Origin: Batkoa obscura
Taxonomy: Eukaryota > Entomophthoromycota > Entomophthoromycetes > Entomophthorales > Batkoaceae
DNA length: 64,000 nucleotides
Direction of reading: 5' to 3'
Assembly: GCA_030770535.1 (NCBI GenBank)
Contig: JASVEC010000015.1
Span: 186,001-250,000, forward strand
Part shown: piece after piece, positions 34,844 through 49,200 of the stretch
How the letters are laid out: every line of letters begins with the position of its first letter
How positions within the stretch are numbered: the first letter of the stretch is position 1
Notes under the pieces: generated by a model
Database searches by the model: none
Told to the model about the DNA's origin: nothing
Seen by the model: only the letters and a program-made list of their open reading frames with translations
Translations under genes and position numbers: made by a program

Positions 34844-35063
34844 TTGAATTCCTATTGATTATATACTCACTCTCTTTTTTCTCTTTCTTATTTCGCTCTC
34901 TTATAAAGTTCTTTCGATTCCACACATTCCTTTTATATAATTCTATTTAATTGATTTAAATAAAAAACTTATCTTTTCTTTAATAAGAACCTTAATAATA
35001 TTAAATTTATTTATTCATTTTGTATAAAATAGAATTAAAATAATAAAACTGTCTTCAATAATT

Positions 35064-38000
35064 TTAACCAATAATATTTTCTACTAAACCAGCGGCCAAT
35101 CGTGCATTGTGTAATAATTCATCTTTAGGTAAATCAGGGATAGCTGCACATTCTAATAACCCCACAAAACCTAATGGTTCTAATGCTAAGGAAATATCTT
35201 TATGAGAAGTACCTTTATAAAAGGGATTGGAAATCACAGTATATAAAATAGATTGCACTGAATCTATAATAGCTGCTGTTTGATTCGAATGTAAAACTTG
35301 AGTCATTTTAGGTACTAATCTTTTTTGGCTATACAGAATTCAATATTAATAAATGAGATTATAGATAATTATAATTAAATAAACTTACACTAAAGAAAAG
35401 ATTTCTGGATAAGCTAAAGCAGCCTCTGCCAAAAACCCGTATAAAAATAAATGTTCAGCTTCAAATTCAGCATATTGTAACAAACCAGTCATCATTGAAA
35501 TTAAGAGAATGGTATTCACTTTATCCGTTACAGGTAATTTATCAAATATTTTAAAATAGGTATTGTTTAATTCATTATTATCTACTTCACAATCTTCAAT
35601 ATTAGCTGCTTCTAATAATTCTTTTAAATCTCCATTTTTAGCTGCCATTGGTAATTGGGCACATAAATAACCTAAGATTTGTGGTTGTTGATTTGGTTCA
35701 CAATATGCTTTTTGTGTAATTTCAAGCATTAATTTAAACATGGTTAATGTTGATGCTTTTGTTAATGATTGTTTTAAACCCCTTAAAAATACTGCTGAAA
35801 AAGCAAAAGAAAAGTCTGTAGAAAAATTAACACCTAAACCTTGATCTAGTTTAGAAGATACATGATCAAAGGGTTGTCTTGCTTTCATTAATACAGTACT
35901 TGGTGCTTCATTAGTAAACATATGGTATAGATTCATCCTTTTAATTACAACTTCGACTAATTTAACTGCTGGTGAAACTAACGGCATATGTCCAATTTCA
36001 ACAAAAGCAATCCCTAACCAAAACATAGGTTGTAAATATTTACTATCAGCTGGTAAGTTTTCTATTATGTTGGATAAACATAGTATAATTGATACAATTA
36101 AATTACAATCGGTATCATCAAATAGTTCCAATGCTCCTCTTAATGCTACTAATATTTGATATAATAAATCATCGTCTACTTCACCACGCGCTAAGCATCC
36201 TAATACAATAAAGGCTCTCGGTTGGACTGCTGGATTAAATTGAAAGGCTGTACTTGTTACTAAAGACATCCAACGTGCCCTCCAAATATTTGATTGATCA
36301 ACAGATACCGAGCCATAGCTAATAACATCTAATAAAGTATGAACAATGGATTCTAGATTAGATAATGGAATTGGATCATTAGTATCAATGTTAGCTTCAG
36401 CTGATCTAGAAAAGGCATTAATATTGACTCGATTTAAACCAAATAACAATCGGAATTTAGGTTCTGAAAAATCTGCTAACAAATTTGATAAGATACGTAA
36501 AGATGGATGATCGGATGGTAAACAAGTACATAGAGATTGAATTACATTAATAACTAAGCCATGAATTGAAGATCGAATAATGGGTGGTCCGGAAGCAGCT
36601 AATATAGAAACTGAATGAAATACTTCAGGTAAATAATGTTGAGCAATAAATCGATTATTAAATGATAACATTAAATTAAATCGTACTAATACTGCAATCT
36701 CTACCCAAGCCACATGTTCTGTTAATATACGTTTCGGACTGATTGCTGTTTTAGATATCAATTTTCTTAATCTAGATACTAATTTACCAGCGCGTACATT
36801 AACAGCTGATAAAGTTACTGTTGTATCTGCTAATATTTCAGATTGTACAGAACCAGCGCCATGTTCTACTGCATATTGTACAATGGTATCAAGTACCAAA
36901 TCAATTAATTCATCTACTTGACCAATAGTACGCCAAATTTTGGATTGAATAGAAGGCGCCATTTCAGTTTCTTTAACTGTTAAATCGAACATTAATATCA
37001 ATAATTCTCTTGTACGACTATGAATACCCCCAGCTTCTAAAGCTGAATTGCGTGATAAATACGTTAAATTACTCAACCAAGGTGCCATATATTCTAAACA
37101 TAAATGCTTTAATGGTGTAGTGGAATTTTTGATACCCACAAAGCATTCACTTAAAAATTCAAATGTTAATTGAGGTTCTGTTGCTGCTAATCTTTCACTA
37201 ACCGTTAAAACAAAACTGGTATTATTTCCAGGAATACATAAATCTTTGGCTATCATTAATTGATTTCCTGCATCAAATTTGAATACTGAACTTAACGCAA
37301 ATAACATGTTGTAAGAAGCTAATCTTAAATTAGGGTCTTCACTACCTGAATTTAATAAGGCCATATTTAATAAAGTACCTGGTACATTATTTGGACGTAT
37401 AACACGTTCGTCAATACCAGCTGGTTTAGAAACAAGATAACGTGCTTTAGCGTTTCTAATAGCTTTACAAATCAAATCAATTTTTGGAGAAATCAACATC
37501 ATTGTAGAAGCACCTCCATCAAATTTAATAGCTAAACAATTTTCATCTTTATAACTTGAGATACTAACATCATCTATTTGAGAAATATGATAAACATCAT
37601 TAAAATAAGAGGATAACCCAAGGATCTCTTGTTTTTTTAACATATTGATTTGTAAGGTATCTTGTAATACTTTAATACTGGATGGTACATGCTGCTTTAA
37701 ATGGGTAATACAGGTTACTGGTGAAAAGGCAATACCAGTTTCTGCTTCTAATGCTATTGTTAAACGTGGTAGTTTGATATCTACTTGATGAATATATTCT
37801 GCTAATTCGGATAAATTACATGGGAATGAAGTTCTCTTTGCAAATTTAAATGGTAAAGTTTTATCTAATGATTTTGTATATCTTTGAAAAGCTGTATTAA
37901 CATTATAAAAATAAATGGAAGAAATGGATTGTTGAGCTTCCGCTGGAAAAACACTAAAAATTTGATTTACAAATAAAATAGGCAATTCATTAGGTGCACC

Positions 38001-41000
38001 AAACTGAGTTATATCAAATAATAATTCATAGGATTTACCAGCATATTTTTCCAACGATAAGAAAATTTGTACCATTAATAAATCAAAATCAATTGCTTCA
38101 GCAATTAATCTTCTCGCAATAAAGTAAAATACTGGTCGTCTTTCTTTAGATAATCCACCTTCATAAAAAATTTTCCTTTCTGCAATAGAAGTAATATCTC
38201 TATTCCTATTTTTAGTCATAAAATCTTTATAAGCTTGTTCACCTGATTTAACTGATGGTGCTGGTACCCCAATTTTTTTCTTTTCTTGTTTTTCTGGATT
38301 ACCTAATTGAGCTAATAAAATGGTCAATCTATAATAAGCATGTTTAGATTCCGCTTTTTTTCTTTCAAATAAAGTTGGATCTATAATACGTTGAGTAATT
38401 GGAAAAGCAGTATATAATTTGTGTGTAGCAATATCTCTACCCATACGTTCAATATTTTCTACTAAATAATAATGTAAACGAGCTACATCATCATCTTCCA
38501 ATTTAACACCTTCATTAACTTGAGCTACTTCACCTTCAATTGGTGTTGATATTTCTACCAAATAATTAGTAACTTTGGGAATATAATCTGTCAATAAATC
38601 ATTTAAACTAATCATAAAAGCTTCTTTGGCACCAAAGAATACATTGTTAGCAAGATTTTGAATAACTTTAGTAATCAAAAGTAAACCACGTCTTAAATCT
38701 TTGTCCGTAACTGTTTTAACTAATCCTTGAATATCAGGAGCTACAATTGCTGGACAAAAGAAACGTAAAAACATAAGACCACCAACCGAAGTTGTATTAG
38801 CTTCTGGGAATTTTTCAACTACTACTTTAGCTAAATAACTACAAATTTCTCGCAACGAAGTAGGTATTTTATGACTAGATTCTATAATAGAATCAAGGAA
38901 AGCTTGACACATTTTTTTCAAATTGGCTAAATTGGTTTCACCATCGGAACCAGGTCCAATTTTAGATGGATCGACTTCATAAGGTCGTGGATTATTAACC
39001 ATTTCTTCAAGGATAGGTTGTAAACAAATTCTCAAATAATCATCCCCATAAAGTTTAGCAAAAGAAGCTAATAGTCTACTAGCCATTGAATTACGACGAA
39101 ATAATTCAGGGGACGAATCTGTTTTATAAATTTCTTTTTCAATTACTGCTTTTAATACTTTAATTGTTATACCCAAACTATCGAATAAATTTAATAATAC
39201 AGAACTTAGATCATCTACATCAGAAACTGGGCATACATCACATAAGGACATAGCAAGTGTAAGATCTTCTTCTTCAAATAAAGTAAATATCCTTTGAAAT
39301 CGATCTTTATCTGTGGTTTGGCCCAAAGTAGCAAATTCGGTACCTTGTTTTAAAATATTGGTTAATACTTGCATAAAAGCGGATCTAGTTTTAGTATCTT
39401 CATGATAACCCATAGATAAAGAATATTTTAAACCAGATTCAATATTAGCACTTAATAAATTGGATAAAGCTAAAATAGTATAATCTTTAAGTGGACCAAG
39501 ATCTTTTAAAGATTCTTTAGATTTGGATAACAAATTCATTAAATCACTATTATCTCTAATAGAATGACTTCCTACTTCGATTGTTTCTAATATACGACAT
39601 CGATTTAATAATTTAATAAAATAAGAAAAATATTTATAAAATAATTTGGATTTGGCTTCCATACGTTCTGCTTCACTTTTGGTATCTTGAGCTAATAAAG
39701 GCAAGCCGTCTAATAATAAAACTACTGTTTTCATTAAAGCCAAATCCAAATCTCGAAATAATTTTTCACTACTTTCCTCATGACTACCTAAATCCGTTGT
39801 TTTTGCAAAATCTGAAGTCCATTCTACCATACTTTCTAACAATTTATTACGAAAATGAAATTCATGTCTTAAACTAACTAAATCCTTTTTCAACATTAAA
39901 ATTTCAGTTAATTGACTCATTTTGACTTTAACTCGAAGGGTAGTTGGTGAATTATCCGCATGATTTAAATATCTTGCAAATGAAGATAATAAATTACCCA
40001 TATCTAGATCGACTGCAAATATATATTCCGCATTTTCATTTAATCGGTCCAATATTAATTTTAATACAGATATAGCTTGTTCAACAAACATAGTATATGA
40101 ATCATTACAGCTAACATCTCCACCTTCACTAAAGAACCTACCAACAATAGTTTCTAAATGTCGAAATAAATTACCATAATTAGCAGGATTTAATTCGGCA
40201 CCAATTAATTCTTTAACAATTTCACGAGCAAATGGACTTTCACAAATTAATAATTCCACCATATCCATAATAAATCGATTGACAATAGCATTTGGATCTT
40301 GTACTTTTTTTGGTGGTTTACCCGTTCTAAAATGTAAGTTGATATTTTTTTTAGCACTATCTTCTTTTAGTTTTTCCATTTCTTTAATTTTTTCCTCACC
40401 AACTACACAAATACCTCCCATGGCACATAAAAATCCAGTATAATTTTGCCACATTTCTAGTTGTTTTTTATTATCTGTTTGTGGTAACGTTGGGGCTACT
40501 ATTTGTTGAGTAGAATTTCGATTCGTATTAAAAAAATTTGTTTTCTTTTTAGGTACTTCTAATAAATCAACTGGCGCTTCGTCTGGTGGTGTTGTAGCTA
40601 TATTCTTTAAATTTTTCCATCTTTTATAGACTTCTTCCCAAGCTAATAAATTCCCAGGGGTTTGAATTTGAACCAATCGTAATATTTTTCTTATACTTTT
40701 TTGTTGAGCTACTCTACCAGTAACTAATACACCAGCTTTAGGTAACATGTTGTAAACTGCTCTATTATCAAATAAAGTTAACTTATAGTCATCTACATCA
40801 TTAAGTTCACTTGTCAACTCAATTTCTTTACTTAATAAACCTAAAGAAAATGTAGCTTGAGAACAGATTTCAGAATCTGGCATACATAACATCACTAATA
40901 GAGCTACTTCTAAAGCTACTAGAGAAACCAATCGTTCTGGTATTTTAATACCTTTATGAATTTTATCTTTATGAATTTCGATAAATTTAACTCGTCGCAA

Positions 41001-43166
41001 TAATATCTGATATAATACTTCAACAAAATAACGAATACCATCATCCTTTGCTTTGTAATCTAGAATTTGTCTAGAAATGTCGGTGAGTATTGTTGAGCTG
41101 CAGCTCCAAAAAGACTCCATCATTGTTTCTTCTGGTCCCCATTTTTCAATTAAAGATGGATTATGTAATTCAAGTAAAGCTTCAGCTGCACAAGTACGTA
41201 TAGTCAAATTAGGATCCTTCAAACAAATAGTAATATTATGTAATAATTGGGAATTTTCATTATATTGAGTTTCTGGTGTATGACCAACAATTGCCAACAT
41301 TGGTTCGGATCGATATACTCTCAAAACACTCATTAATATTTCTAATTTTTCATTTGTTTCTTCAATTTGCATTAAATACAATTTACGTGCTTTTTTGTCT
41401 GCTGGTAAAGTAGTATTGGAAAGATCCGCTCTATCTAATATTAAATTTTGTTGAAACAATTTTCTCATTGGACCAGCTAAAGTAGAATACATGGAAGATA
41501 TAGTTGGATTCCAAGGTAAATAAGCTTGAGATGCAATATTATAACAACTCTTAACTAAGACCAATTTAAATGCAATGGGTACATTTTCTTTTAAACAAAT
41601 GGGTATTAAAGATTGCATTGCATTATTAGCATTTAACCGGAAAAAGGCTGTTAAACAATCAATCATTAATTTTTGATCAATGATATTTTCGGCTGTAACA
41701 AAAGGTCGTAGTGGATCAAATAACTTTTCTTTTAATTCAGATTCAATATCTGGTATCATATGTTTTAAAGCTGCTTCATCAATATTAGCTAAATAAGTAG
41801 ATGCTTTGCAAAGATCAACATAAGCTACAGCTGCTACATCAGCCAATGTTTTTCCTTTTAATGTTTTACGTAAATTATCAAAAAATTGACTCTTTTTTGA
41901 ATTAGGTGAATTTCCTTTGATAATACCACTTAAAATATCAGGACAAAGGACTAAAAGCATTACTTGAAGTGGCCAAAATGCAGTCTTTTTTCTACTATTA
42001 TCCGCTAATCCATTACAAATATCAAATAATACTTCTGGACTACCTTCAAATCTCTTTTGATTTTTATGTAAATTAATAAAACTTAAGGGATAGGTCTCAA
42101 TCCAATTCCAAATACAACTACGTAAAATAGCTGCAAAATTAATTTGAGTGCCTCTTTTAAATTGCAAAAAAGATACATTTAAATCTTGAAATATCATTGC
42201 CATTCTCTTTTCATTTAAATTACAATATTCTAAATATTTGAGATCTCCTAATTCAATACTTTCGTCGTTAGTTTGTGATAAACAAGTAATCCTTGCTTTA
42301 AATCGTTGAAATACTGTCGACCAATTAGAAGCAGAGATATATTTAAGTATAGAACTTGCTGAATTTTGAATTTGTGTACGAATATCGGAACCTGCTTTAA
42401 ACATTCGGATTGGGGATTTTTCTGATTTGGACATACTTGTACCATTTGAATTCACACTTAAAGATAAAAAACCTTCTGCTATATCCCCTGCATAAGTAAT
42501 ATGAAGAAATTGGAACGCATTTCTCATTAAACTAAAAGCTAAACCTTCTTCTAATGGTGGTGGATCTTCAAGTAATTTAAGTCCATTATCATTATGAACT
42601 ACTCCAGTTAATGAAGAGCTTCGATGAGATAATGGTGGATTCCCTTCACCATTTAATCGACCACTTTTAACGGACATATTATCATCATCTTTAACTCCAT
42701 TTTCATCCACTTCATCAAACAAACTAGTTGAGGTTCTTGAGTTTGCTATTGTTGGATCTAAATAAAAAGACCAATGTCGGGTTATACATAAGTTGATAAC
42801 CCTTAATATAAAGGATTGTGGAACCATGGTATCGGCATTAGTTATCTCTTCAGTGCCAATCTATTAAAAGTTTTAATTTTTAATTTCTTATATCAATAGA
42901 AATAAGGAAACTTACTTTTATTGATCTTTCTAATAAGTCTAATAAAGCTTGTATGGTCACCTGTACCTTATATTGTGATAAATCAATTAATGAACGAACT
43001 GTTTGGGATACTAAAGGATCAGCTTCATATGCTTCAATCTTCCCTCCTGTTCCTAAGGTTGATAGCTTTTATAATATTAGTATAATAGTAATATAATTAA
43101 AAGAAGAATTACTTTATTCCCTAATCTATCAATTAGAGATTTGATGAGTGCATCTGCGTCCATCAT
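35064..43166 (-). CDS. Neurofibromin/IRA-type Ras GTPase-activating protein
   Basis: Predicted exons: 43166-43113, 43065-42916, 42860-35389 and 35328-35064, giving 2,646 residues (human NF1 is about 2,800, yeast Ira2 about 3,100). Exon lengths sum to whole codons. The RasGAP domain lies roughly at residues 1250-1560. The arginine-finger loop LFRRNSMAS (near 1320) aligns with LFRGNSLAS of NF1, and FLRFFCPAIVAP (near 1430) is the family signature. A Sec14/CRAL-TRIO-PH module follows (RPVFYFIARRL near 1640, ELLFDITQFG, YFYNVNTAF). The flanks are alpha-helical repeats. It should switch off Ras by stimulating GTP hydrolysis, as IRA/NF1 proteins do in Ras-cAMP signalling. The 7.5-kb central exon is unusually long for this window. 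The start chosen is the first of two adjacent ATGs. Confidence 0.95.
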
Positions 43167-44391
43167 CTTTTCTTTGTATATAGTTCAAAGTTTTTTCTAA
43201 TATAAAATGAAAATTAGTCTTTAAGTCACTAACAATCTTTTAATACTAAATACCCAACCTACCTAAATATCTAAGTATAAGTAATACTTTGTAACAGGGT
43301 AAAATATAAATGAGAACAAAATATCAATAAGATAAAAAAATAATTCTTCAAAAATAGCTGATTCTATTAAACTAAACTGCAAATTTAAGCCACTAGCAAT
43401 TAAATTAGTAAAATAAATCAAATGAACCAATTATATAAATTGATATTTAGAATTCGTTTTGGTTTCAGTTTTAAATATCAAGGTGCTCTTATAAATAATT
43501 CCTATAATTTTAATGCCATTTCTAAAACAGTAATTAAAGATCTTCAATAGAAATTATTAAAAGTGTTATAACTTGAAGAATTGATTTCAGTTTATTAGAA
43601 TATTTGTAAAAAATAGTAGTGTTTAATTAAGCTTTGATCATATTTAGAAGTATTAAAAAAATTTGGGTTTTAAATTTTTGTTTTGTTGATGATTTATTTT
43701 AATGCTAAGTTCATAATATTTAAAATAAAGACTGTTTCAAATAATAAGGATTCAAGAGTAGTTTACTATATAAATACATTGACTAGAAACATTGATTAAA
43801 ACGATTCAAAATAATCCAGTTTCATTTCAAATAATCACTATCTATTAAGTTGTAAAAATAGGAGAATTAATAAAAATCCAACACCTCTAAAGTTCAAAAA
43901 TTTAATAAATACTTGAGTGGCTCCTTAGAGTCATAGTCTTAATACCCAGCAGAAAAACGTTTTTTAATAAAACTTAACATCTGCCTTGAGTAATAATAGT
44001 GGTAAAACAGCTGTCATTATTTTCAATTTAATATTTTTTAAAAATGGATTTAAATATTATTTCATATATTAATAGCTAAATATGGGGATGCATTTTTTTG
44101 TTCAAGAATTCTACTAACAATCTTTCCACTCAAATAGTGCTTAAAAAATGAAAAAGTAATGAAATCAAAAAAACATCACTATATAGTTTATTCGTTACTT
44201 TTTATTGAAACAACTTCTAGAATTTTGAATTTTTAAACTTAAAAAACAATCCACCTTGCATTGCAAAATTTGAATTGAATGCTCCCAAAATTTGCACTTT
44301 TAAATCTCAACCAATGACATTTATTTTAAAAAACAGCTCAACAAATTCTAATTTTCAAAAACAATTTTAATTCAACTATAATAATTTAAAA
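43167..44391. other. Divergent intergenic region with a MITE
   Basis: It separates the neurofibromin and Dad1 genes, which diverge. No gene is seen. A MITE sits at 44084, about 210 bp upstream of the Dad1 start. Confidence 0.5.
44084..44179 (+). mobile_element. MITE family 1 copy
   Basis: A full-length copy with TA flanks and core CAAATAGTGCTTAAAAAATG; the right end reads ACATCACTA. Confidence 0.8.
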
Positions 44392-44741
44392 ATGACTCAA
44401 TTTGAAATTGAAAGTATAACTTTTCGTAAAGAAAGACAGGAATTAATAGATGAAATTGACACTGTAGGTTTATTTTTTTTATATCGCTCCATCGCCTAAA
44501 TATTTCCTAACATCCCTATCTTTTCATCTAATTTCAGTATTTTCTTTAGAGCCTTAATCGAATCATTGGTACCATGAATATATTTAATTCGAATTTAGAA
44601 GCATTAGCTGATGTAGGTTCTGAATTCAAAGAAGCATCCTCCATGTGGGAAAAGTTTATGACTGAAACGGTTAAAACAGAAGCTAGAAAAGTAAAGACAA
44701 AGATGGATCCATTTAGGTCTCAATATGAAGAAGAATATTAG
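44392..44741 (+). CDS. DAD1: DASH/DAM complex subunit Dad1-like
   Basis: Predicted exons: 44392-44463 and 44550-44741, giving 87 residues. FRKERQELIDEIDTSLNRII followed by MNIFNSNLEALADVGSEFKE and SSMWEKFM matches the Dad1 pattern: ER..L..EI, N.LN..LE.I..VG.EF, and LW.. F. Length is as expected (yeast Dad1 is 94). The C-terminal tail is Lys-rich. As part of the DASH ring, Dad1 couples kinetochores to spindle microtubules; the complex is essentially fungal, which supports the taxonomic guess. The intron is 86 nt and phase 0; an in-frame TAG inside its 3' end supports the chosen acceptor. Confidence 0.8.
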
Positions 44742-44855
44742 ATAGTAGTTTAAATTAAATATTTGAGCGTGTAAAAAAAGGAAATGATAATAATGATAAT
44801 AATAAATTCAAATTTTTTAAATTTATTTTATTCTATGTTTTGTTATTCTTCATCT

Positions 44856-46953
44856 TTAAATCTTATCATGTCCCTTTGTTTGGCTGTCACTAGGTAACAT
44901 TTTGGCTGTTCTAGAACCAAATTGAACTGCTCGTTTAAATAATGTAGGTAGTATTTTAAAACCCAGTTTCTTAGCTAAAGCCCTTAATATTGCTTTTTCA
45001 CCTAAACCACGTGGATATCTTAAATCCATTTTATCTTTTATAGACAATTGATTCAAATAGTTCATTAATTCAATATCTAAAAATGGATATCGTACTTCTT
45101 TACTCCAATCGGTACAGACACGATCGTCTCGTCCTAAGTTTCGTAAATTAATTCGGGAGACATCCAGTTGGACCTGAATAATAAAGAATTATTGATATTA
45201 GCTTAGGGATAATATTAGTAGGTTTATATGCTTTTGTCTACTTACCTCATTAATTAACCTTTCCCAACTACCCATTTCAAATGCTGTTCGATGTCTTGAG
45301 TAACCTCCCAACTGTTCATCTGCCCCTAAACCTGAAATTAATACTTTGGCTTTGGTTGTATATTCTATTCTTTCTCCGTTGTTATCAATATATCCACTAC
45401 CACGTGCTGAAAACCAAAAGGCTAAAGCTATACTCTATTGAATTTATCATCATTATTAGTAATTAAATAGCTTTAATTAAATGAGTAATAAAGTTACCAA
45501 ATCCATTATAGTGTCGGAAGGATGAATTAAATATTTTATGCGTGATTGGTGAAGTTGTACTTCAGAATAAGGAATATCTATTTTAACAAAATTAAATGTA
45601 CGATTTGGACATAACAATCTATTATAATAATATTAAATAAACAAGGTTAATTATATGAATAGAATCTTATTTTAATAATATCAGTTTTACTTCAATTCTT
45701 CATATGATTCTAATCCAGTTTTTCTATCAGGTACATTAAAATTAATGTTTTTTGTTCTTGGATTTTCAAATGCTACGTTTAATAAATCAATACTTTCATC
45801 TTTAGATAAATGTTGATCAACTAAATAAGTTAAGATGGTACAATCTATACCGCCAGAAAATAAGATGGCTATTCTAGACCCATCATTGTTATTTCTATTT
45901 AAATCTATTGTTACTATTTGTTATATTAACTTATTATCAAATATATTACTTACTGTTTTGGAGGTATTGTTATCACTCTTTTGTAAACGGATTGATTTAA
46001 TTTATCATAAAATTCATCTAGAATTATATGATTTTTTTCTATTATATCATTCAAAAACAAATCATTATCACTTAATATATCTTTTTCTAAAGTTTGTGGT
46101 ATAACATCATTAATCTTCAAATACTCAGCTAAATCTATATTTTCTCCATGAGAAGGTCTAATAATAGGTTGAATTAGGCTTTTTAAGTCATCAAAATATT
46201 GATCAAATTGTAGTTTAAAAAATCTCTTTGTTTCAATTTCAGAATAAACTCCTACTTCTACTTCTTTTGTATCATCTTCTATTTCTTTCTGTTCAAATAA
46301 TAAAGGTGTTGAAACCGATGTTAAACAAATAAAATTATCCTCATTTTCTAATTTTAATAAAGATCGAATACCTAGTTTATCTCTACCAAAATAAACAGTA
46401 TTTAAAGATTTCTAAAATATATTGATAAACTTAGTAAAAGGTAAAAAATCCAATCTCTTACTTTATAATAAACAATCGCATGGGGACCCTGTAATTGATC
46501 TAATAACTCTATAATTTCATTCTCATTTTCTAATTTTGATAATTCATTAAATAATACAACTGCATCATTTTCATGTTCATTAACCTAATTTAATTCAATT
46601 AATACTCCATCTATCTATTAAGAATGTTTTAAATTTACTTTTAATCCACCAAATATTTCTCCATTAAAACATAGCACATCTCCCCTATCATTAACTATTG
46701 GTTGTTTCACTACATTGTCACCTCTTAAATGTAATACAAATCCATAAAATAATATTTCTATTGTTTTATTATTAATATTAATATTTAATTTATACTCATC
46801 TTGAGCATCAGGGCCTTGGAATTAATTAGTGGGATTCATGAATTTAAGTATGGCTCTTATTAACTTACCTCTTCTTTTGTTAGCTTCTAATATGGATGGA
46901 TAATACAAAGGTTGTTGATTTTGTACTTGAATTAAAAGTAAAATACCACACAT
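44856..46953 (-). CDS. Asparagine synthetase domain-containing protein 1-like (ASNSD1)
   Basis: Predicted exons: 46953-46869, 46814-46639, 46584-46462, 46411-45954, 45894-45691, 45618-45498, 45434-45246 and 45173-44856, giving 557 residues. The N-terminus is MCGIL, with the catalytic Cys2 of class II glutamine amidotransferases, then LHLRGD and CFNGEIFGG. The C-terminal synthetase domain has the ATP-binding LFSGGIDCTIL, LISGLGADEQLGGYSRHR and LGRDDRV. The tail LRYPRGLGEKAILR...FKRAVQFGSR is diagnostic of the ASNSD1/YML096W branch rather than true asparagine synthetase. The substrate of this branch is not well established. All introns are short. Confidence 0.9.
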
Positions 46954-48814
46954 TTGAAAAAATTCAACTAAATTATTTTGAATTTTAATTTTTCAAATTT
47001 TTCGAATCGATATTCGGATTGGTTGAAAAATTGATCACTTTTTTTCAAAATAAAATGTAAAACAACCTTGGTAATTATCAAAAAAGGGATTTCCATCCAA
47101 AAATGCTTCCTTTTTAAAAAAATACATACCTTGAAATAGATAGTAAACAGAACTAAAGAAATATTTACCTTAATACTTAGGTAAAATTAATTCAAATCAA
47201 CTGATTTGAATCTTTTTGTTACATTAAACAGCTTTGCGTGCTGAGGATTAACCTTATGATCAGTTTTATCAATAATCAAACCTTAATAAAGAATTTCAAA
47301 ATTTTAATCTTTTCTTTTCTTATACTAGATTAAAGCCTTTAAATTCAAGATCATATAATACCTCAAGACACAAACTCACGTAATGAATATCAAAAAATTT
47401 AAAAAAACCAGTATTTCAACTAAATAATTCCAACTTGAATCTGAATCTTTTAATCTTAGGTTTCATAACGTCCAAGGGCAAAGGCTTACATAAAAATGGC
47501 TATCAAAATCATAGTATTATGGCTGATAAGTTTCAAGGCAGGTCAATAATTCTAACAGTTGAAAAAGAAAAAAGTGCTAAGGTGCATTTCAGAAATTGAG
47601 CATTAATTACTACATAACAGCTAAAATTATATTCAAGTTAAGATATTACAATATTTGGTCGAATTGAGAGAAACAAAGGTAAATAAAGGGATTAAATTAT
47701 CGTTTTTCTTTATTGACCTTGTAATGAAATAACTTTTGAAAGTAAAATGAAATTCTGGAGATCCATAATGGAACAAAAACTATACTTAAATGAAATAATG
47801 TAATAATTGTATAAGAAATATAATACATCGAATGTAAACATTTATCAATAGAAAGGATGGTTGGATAGATTTATTCGTAAAAAAAGTTCATAGATATTAT
47901 TAATTCAACAAGATGTTTGTATCAGACAAACAGCTGATATAGTGTACATTAATTCTAATACTGTACAATTCATTGTTTCTAAAAAAAGAAAGAGGTTAAC
48001 AGGAGTAGAAAAGCTAAATCGACATGAAATGAGTATTTGACTTGAAAATGGGATCATCAGAGAATCCAATAATCTCCAAAATTACAAGAAGGTTAATAAT
48101 ATAAAAAAACATTCTTTTGATTAATAGATTAATGTAGATATTCTATTAAAAAAGCAGTGCAATCTTAGAAATTAGACTATGGTGAGATAATGTATACAGT
48201 TTGTGAAGAAAAAGTTTAAGTGAGATGATCCAAGTAGTAAGTAAGTACTTTTTTTGAAATTGTAGTTTTTTGAGTTAACATAAATAGTTAGCAAAGTGAT
48301 TTTTTGGCTCTGTAGTCTGACATATAAGTAATCTTAGCAATTACGTAAATAAAATATTGGGGATGTATTTTTTGTTTAGGAATTTTACTAACAATCTTTC
48401 CATTTGAATAGTGCTTAAAAAATGGAAAGGTACCGAAATCAAAAAAAACATCCCTATATCTATTTAGTTTGAATTTTGGAAAGTTAAGTTGAACTTTTTT
48501 AATTTCTTGAAATTTATAATTATTGCTAATATATATTCAATACCTAAGTATCAAATAATTAGCTTATTACAAACTAATTGAGAGAAACTATCAAATATTA
48601 CTAATTAATATTAATAGAATAGTAATAGTAATTTTATTTGTTATACTTAATTATTTAAGCTATGGATGCTAAAATGATGAATTCTACTGATAAATGGATT
48701 ATGGTAGACTCCTGTCTATGGATTTATGATTGTATTACTTAAAATAATATACAACAAAAATTAATAAAAATACAAAATGAGTAAAGCTGATAAAAATATC
48801 AGATTTGTATCCAT
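46954..48814. other. Intergenic, one MITE
   Basis: No supported gene in ~1.9 kb. It contains one MITE (48359) and marks the border between the housekeeping block and the secreted-protein array. Confidence 0.5.
48359..48454 (+). mobile_element. MITE family 1 copy
   Basis: A full-length copy (GGGGATGTATTTTTTG to ACATCCCTA) followed by TA. Confidence 0.85.
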
Positions 48815-49141
48815 TTAAATACTATTGATAACCTTCTTAATCCAACTTCTTGCCTTCTTTTTGGTAAACTTATTAAATGGAGCAGGGATACCACCTGCAT
48901 TCCTACTCACTTCAATAGCTACACTAGCACCAATTGGTAGTAAAGGTTTTGATGTTGCTTTAGCTAAACTTTGTTTATAATCCGATATTTTTTGGTTTGC
49001 TTTTTCAGTTGCTTTACCAACCACATAACGATGAGCTAAATCCATGGCTATATCGGTACCTAATTTAACACCTACTCTAGCTAGTGATGCACTAGTAACA
49101 AAGTATAAAGACAAGAGAAACAACAGAAAGAATTTAAACAT
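48815..49141 (-). CDS. Small secreted protein, array copy A
   Basis: A 108-residue, intronless protein. The signal peptide spans residues ~1-18 (MFKFFLLFLLSLYFV, then TSAS). The mature part begins LARVGVKLGTDIAMDLAHRY, continues VVGKATEKANQKISDYKQS, and is basic and cysteine-free. The tail KARSWIKKVINSI is shared across the family. Its first ~67 residues are identical to copies B and C, while residues ~68-95 (AKATSKPLLPIGASVAIEV) are its own. I know no homologue; an extracellular effector, defence or wall-active peptide is possible but unproven. It has the shared TATA-like block ~65-70 nt before the ATG. Confidence 0.8.
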   Translation of the reverse strand: MFKFFLLFLLSLYFVTSASLARVGVKLGTDIAMDLAHRYVVGKATEKANQKISDYKQSLAKATSKPLLPIGASVAIEVSRNAGGIPAPFNKFTKKKARSWIKKVINSI

Positions 49142-49200
49142 ATTTTTATATAGGCTAGCTGATAAGTATTTTATATTATACCAATTATCTAATATTCTAA

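Noticed and set aside
41077-41268. Plus-strand ORF within the neurofibromin gene
   Set aside because: Lies antisense inside a clearly conserved exon.
45281-46104. Plus-strand hydrophobic ORFs
   Set aside because: Antisense to exons of the ASNSD1-like gene, which is strongly supported.
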